From contig NZ_DATGQG010000032.1 of NCBI RefSeq assembly GCF_035304305.1, positions 1 through 24,795 of the forward strand: DNA of 24,795 nucleotides. The letters are read 5' to 3'. Under the pieces are notes generated by a model. It saw nothing but the letters and a program-made list of their open reading frames with translations, had not been told where the DNA came from and did no database searches. A program made the position numbers and the translations under genes. Of this stretch, positions 24,055 to 24,795 are shown in pieces. Position 1 is the stretch's first letter; each line of letters opens with the position of its first letter. This DNA comes from Ferrovibrio sp035304305. GTDB lineage: Bacteria > Pseudomonadota > Alphaproteobacteria > Ferrovibrionales > Ferrovibrionaceae.

Positions 24055-24795
24055 CTACACCCGCTTCGGCTGCGGCCGCGGCTGTGCCAGCCGCATGCCG
24101 CTGTCGACCAGCAGGGTCTCGCCGGTGACGTTCGGCGCCGAAACCAGGAAGAAGACGATGCTCTCGGCCACATCCTCGGGCCGGTTGGTGGTCTGCAGGG
24201 GCGCATGCGCCTGCCAGTTCGCCTGCGCCGCCGCATAGGCCGCTTCGCCCATGCCCTGCTTCAGCCATTCGCCCTCGACGAAGCCGGGGCAGACCGCGTT
24301 GATGCGCACTTCCGGCCCCAGCACGCGGGCAAGGCTGAGCGTCATTCCGTTCAGCGCCGCCTTGGAGGCGACATAGGCGATGGACGACCCGGTGCCGTAG
24401 ACGCCGGCAACGGAAGAGACGTTGACCACCGCGCCGCGGGTGGCGCGCAGATAGGGCTCGGCGGCGCGCACCATCTGGAACGGTCCGATCGTGTTGACGG
24501 CATAGACGCGCTGGAAATCCTCGGCGCTGAGCCCGGCGAGATTCCGGTGGGTGACGAATTTGGTCGTGCCGGCGTTGTTGACCAGGTAATTCAGGTGGCC
24601 GAAATGCGCCACGGTCTCGTCGACCACGCGGCGGCAATCGGCATCGTCGGCGACATCGCCCTGGACAAGGAAGGCCTCGCCGCCCAGCGCCTCGCATTCG
24701 GCGCGCACGGCTTCCGCCGGTTCGCGGCTTTTCGAGAAGTTGATCGCCACCGCGCAGCCCCGGCCGGCCAGCAGCCGCGCCGTCGCCGCGCCGAT
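24055..24795 (-). CDS. Short-chain dehydrogenase/reductase (5' end beyond window)
   Basis: Classical SDR with an NAD(P) Rossmann fold. In frame from the right edge it reads IGAATARLLAGRGCAVAINFS, so the N-terminal strand and the first Gly residues of the cofactor loop are cut off. NNAG, VNVSSVAG with the catalytic Ser, AYVASKAAL with the catalytic Tyr and Lys, and VCPGFVEGEW are present. The final segment GETLLVDSGMRL follows family form. The internal ATG at 24750 is not the true start, because homology runs on upstream of it. Specificity is unknown; relatives act on 3-oxoacyl thioesters and sugars. Confidence 0.92.
   Translation of the reverse strand: MGAATARLLAGRGCAVAINFSKSREPAEAVRAECEALGGEAFLVQGDVADDADCRRVVDETVAHFGHLNYLVNNAGTTKFVTHRNLAGLSAEDFQRVYAVNTIGPFQMVRAAEPYLRATRGAVVNVSSVAGVYGTGSSIAYVASKAALNGMTLSLARVLGPEVRINAVCPGFVEGEWLKQGMGEAAYAAAQANWQAHAPLQTTNRPEDVAESIVFFLVSAPNVTGETLLVDSGMRLAQPRPQPKRV

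Overview
This window is a GC-rich chromosomal segment of an alphaproteobacterium, most likely Rhodospirillales-like. That placement is an inference from gene order: hemE - (origin-like gap) - ppsR - maf - aroE - coaE - dnaQ, then secB divergent from a TimA/Tim44-like gene, mltA and an Smr gene. This is the set that surrounds the replication origin in many alphaproteobacteria. The high GC content, frequent GTG/TTG starts and ATGA/GTGA overlaps fit the same picture.

Left part (1-5791): the hemE fragment runs off the left edge on the minus strand. The gap of about 460 bp after it carries an AT-rich palindromic tract, one perfect DnaA box, several variant boxes on both strands and a 12-bp inverted repeat with GANTC sites, and I read it as the chromosomal origin. 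The housekeeping run ppsR-maf-aroE-coaE-dnaQ follows. A Phd/VapC-type toxin-antitoxin pair with three TTAGCTAA-like operator sites is wedged between aroE and coaE and overlaps coaE.

Middle (5792-11347): a membrane hybrid histidine kinase with a dyad-rich leader. Convergent to it are secB and a PAS_5-family gene on the minus strand. The divergent TimA/Tim44-like adaptor gene and the lytic transglycosylase gene mltA follow on the plus strand.

Accessory block (11348-18021), lying between mltA and the Smr gene: a GNAT acetyltransferase gene; a 95-residue Gly/His/Arg-rich protein with a leader-like N-terminus and its own intrinsic terminator; convergent to it, a coupled pair encoding an RRE(PqqD-like)-HPr-kinase-like fusion and an NTP_transf_5-type nucleotidyltransferase; and the lutABC lactate-oxidation operon. 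The small protein plus the RRE-kinase plus the nucleotidyltransferase look like a peptide-modification system, and this is the most interesting part of the window.

Right part (18002-24795): the Smr gene (overlapping lutC), a REP-like palindromic repeat, an M14/DUF2817 metallopeptidase gene, a convergent orphan periplasmic binding protein gene, a small XRE regulator gene, a phospholipase D-DedA/TVP38 membrane fusion gene coupled to an endonuclease/exonuclease/phosphatase-family gene (an arrangement comparable to clsB-ybhP of E. coli), and an SDR gene cut by the right edge. I see no tRNA, rRNA, CRISPR array or insertion sequence.
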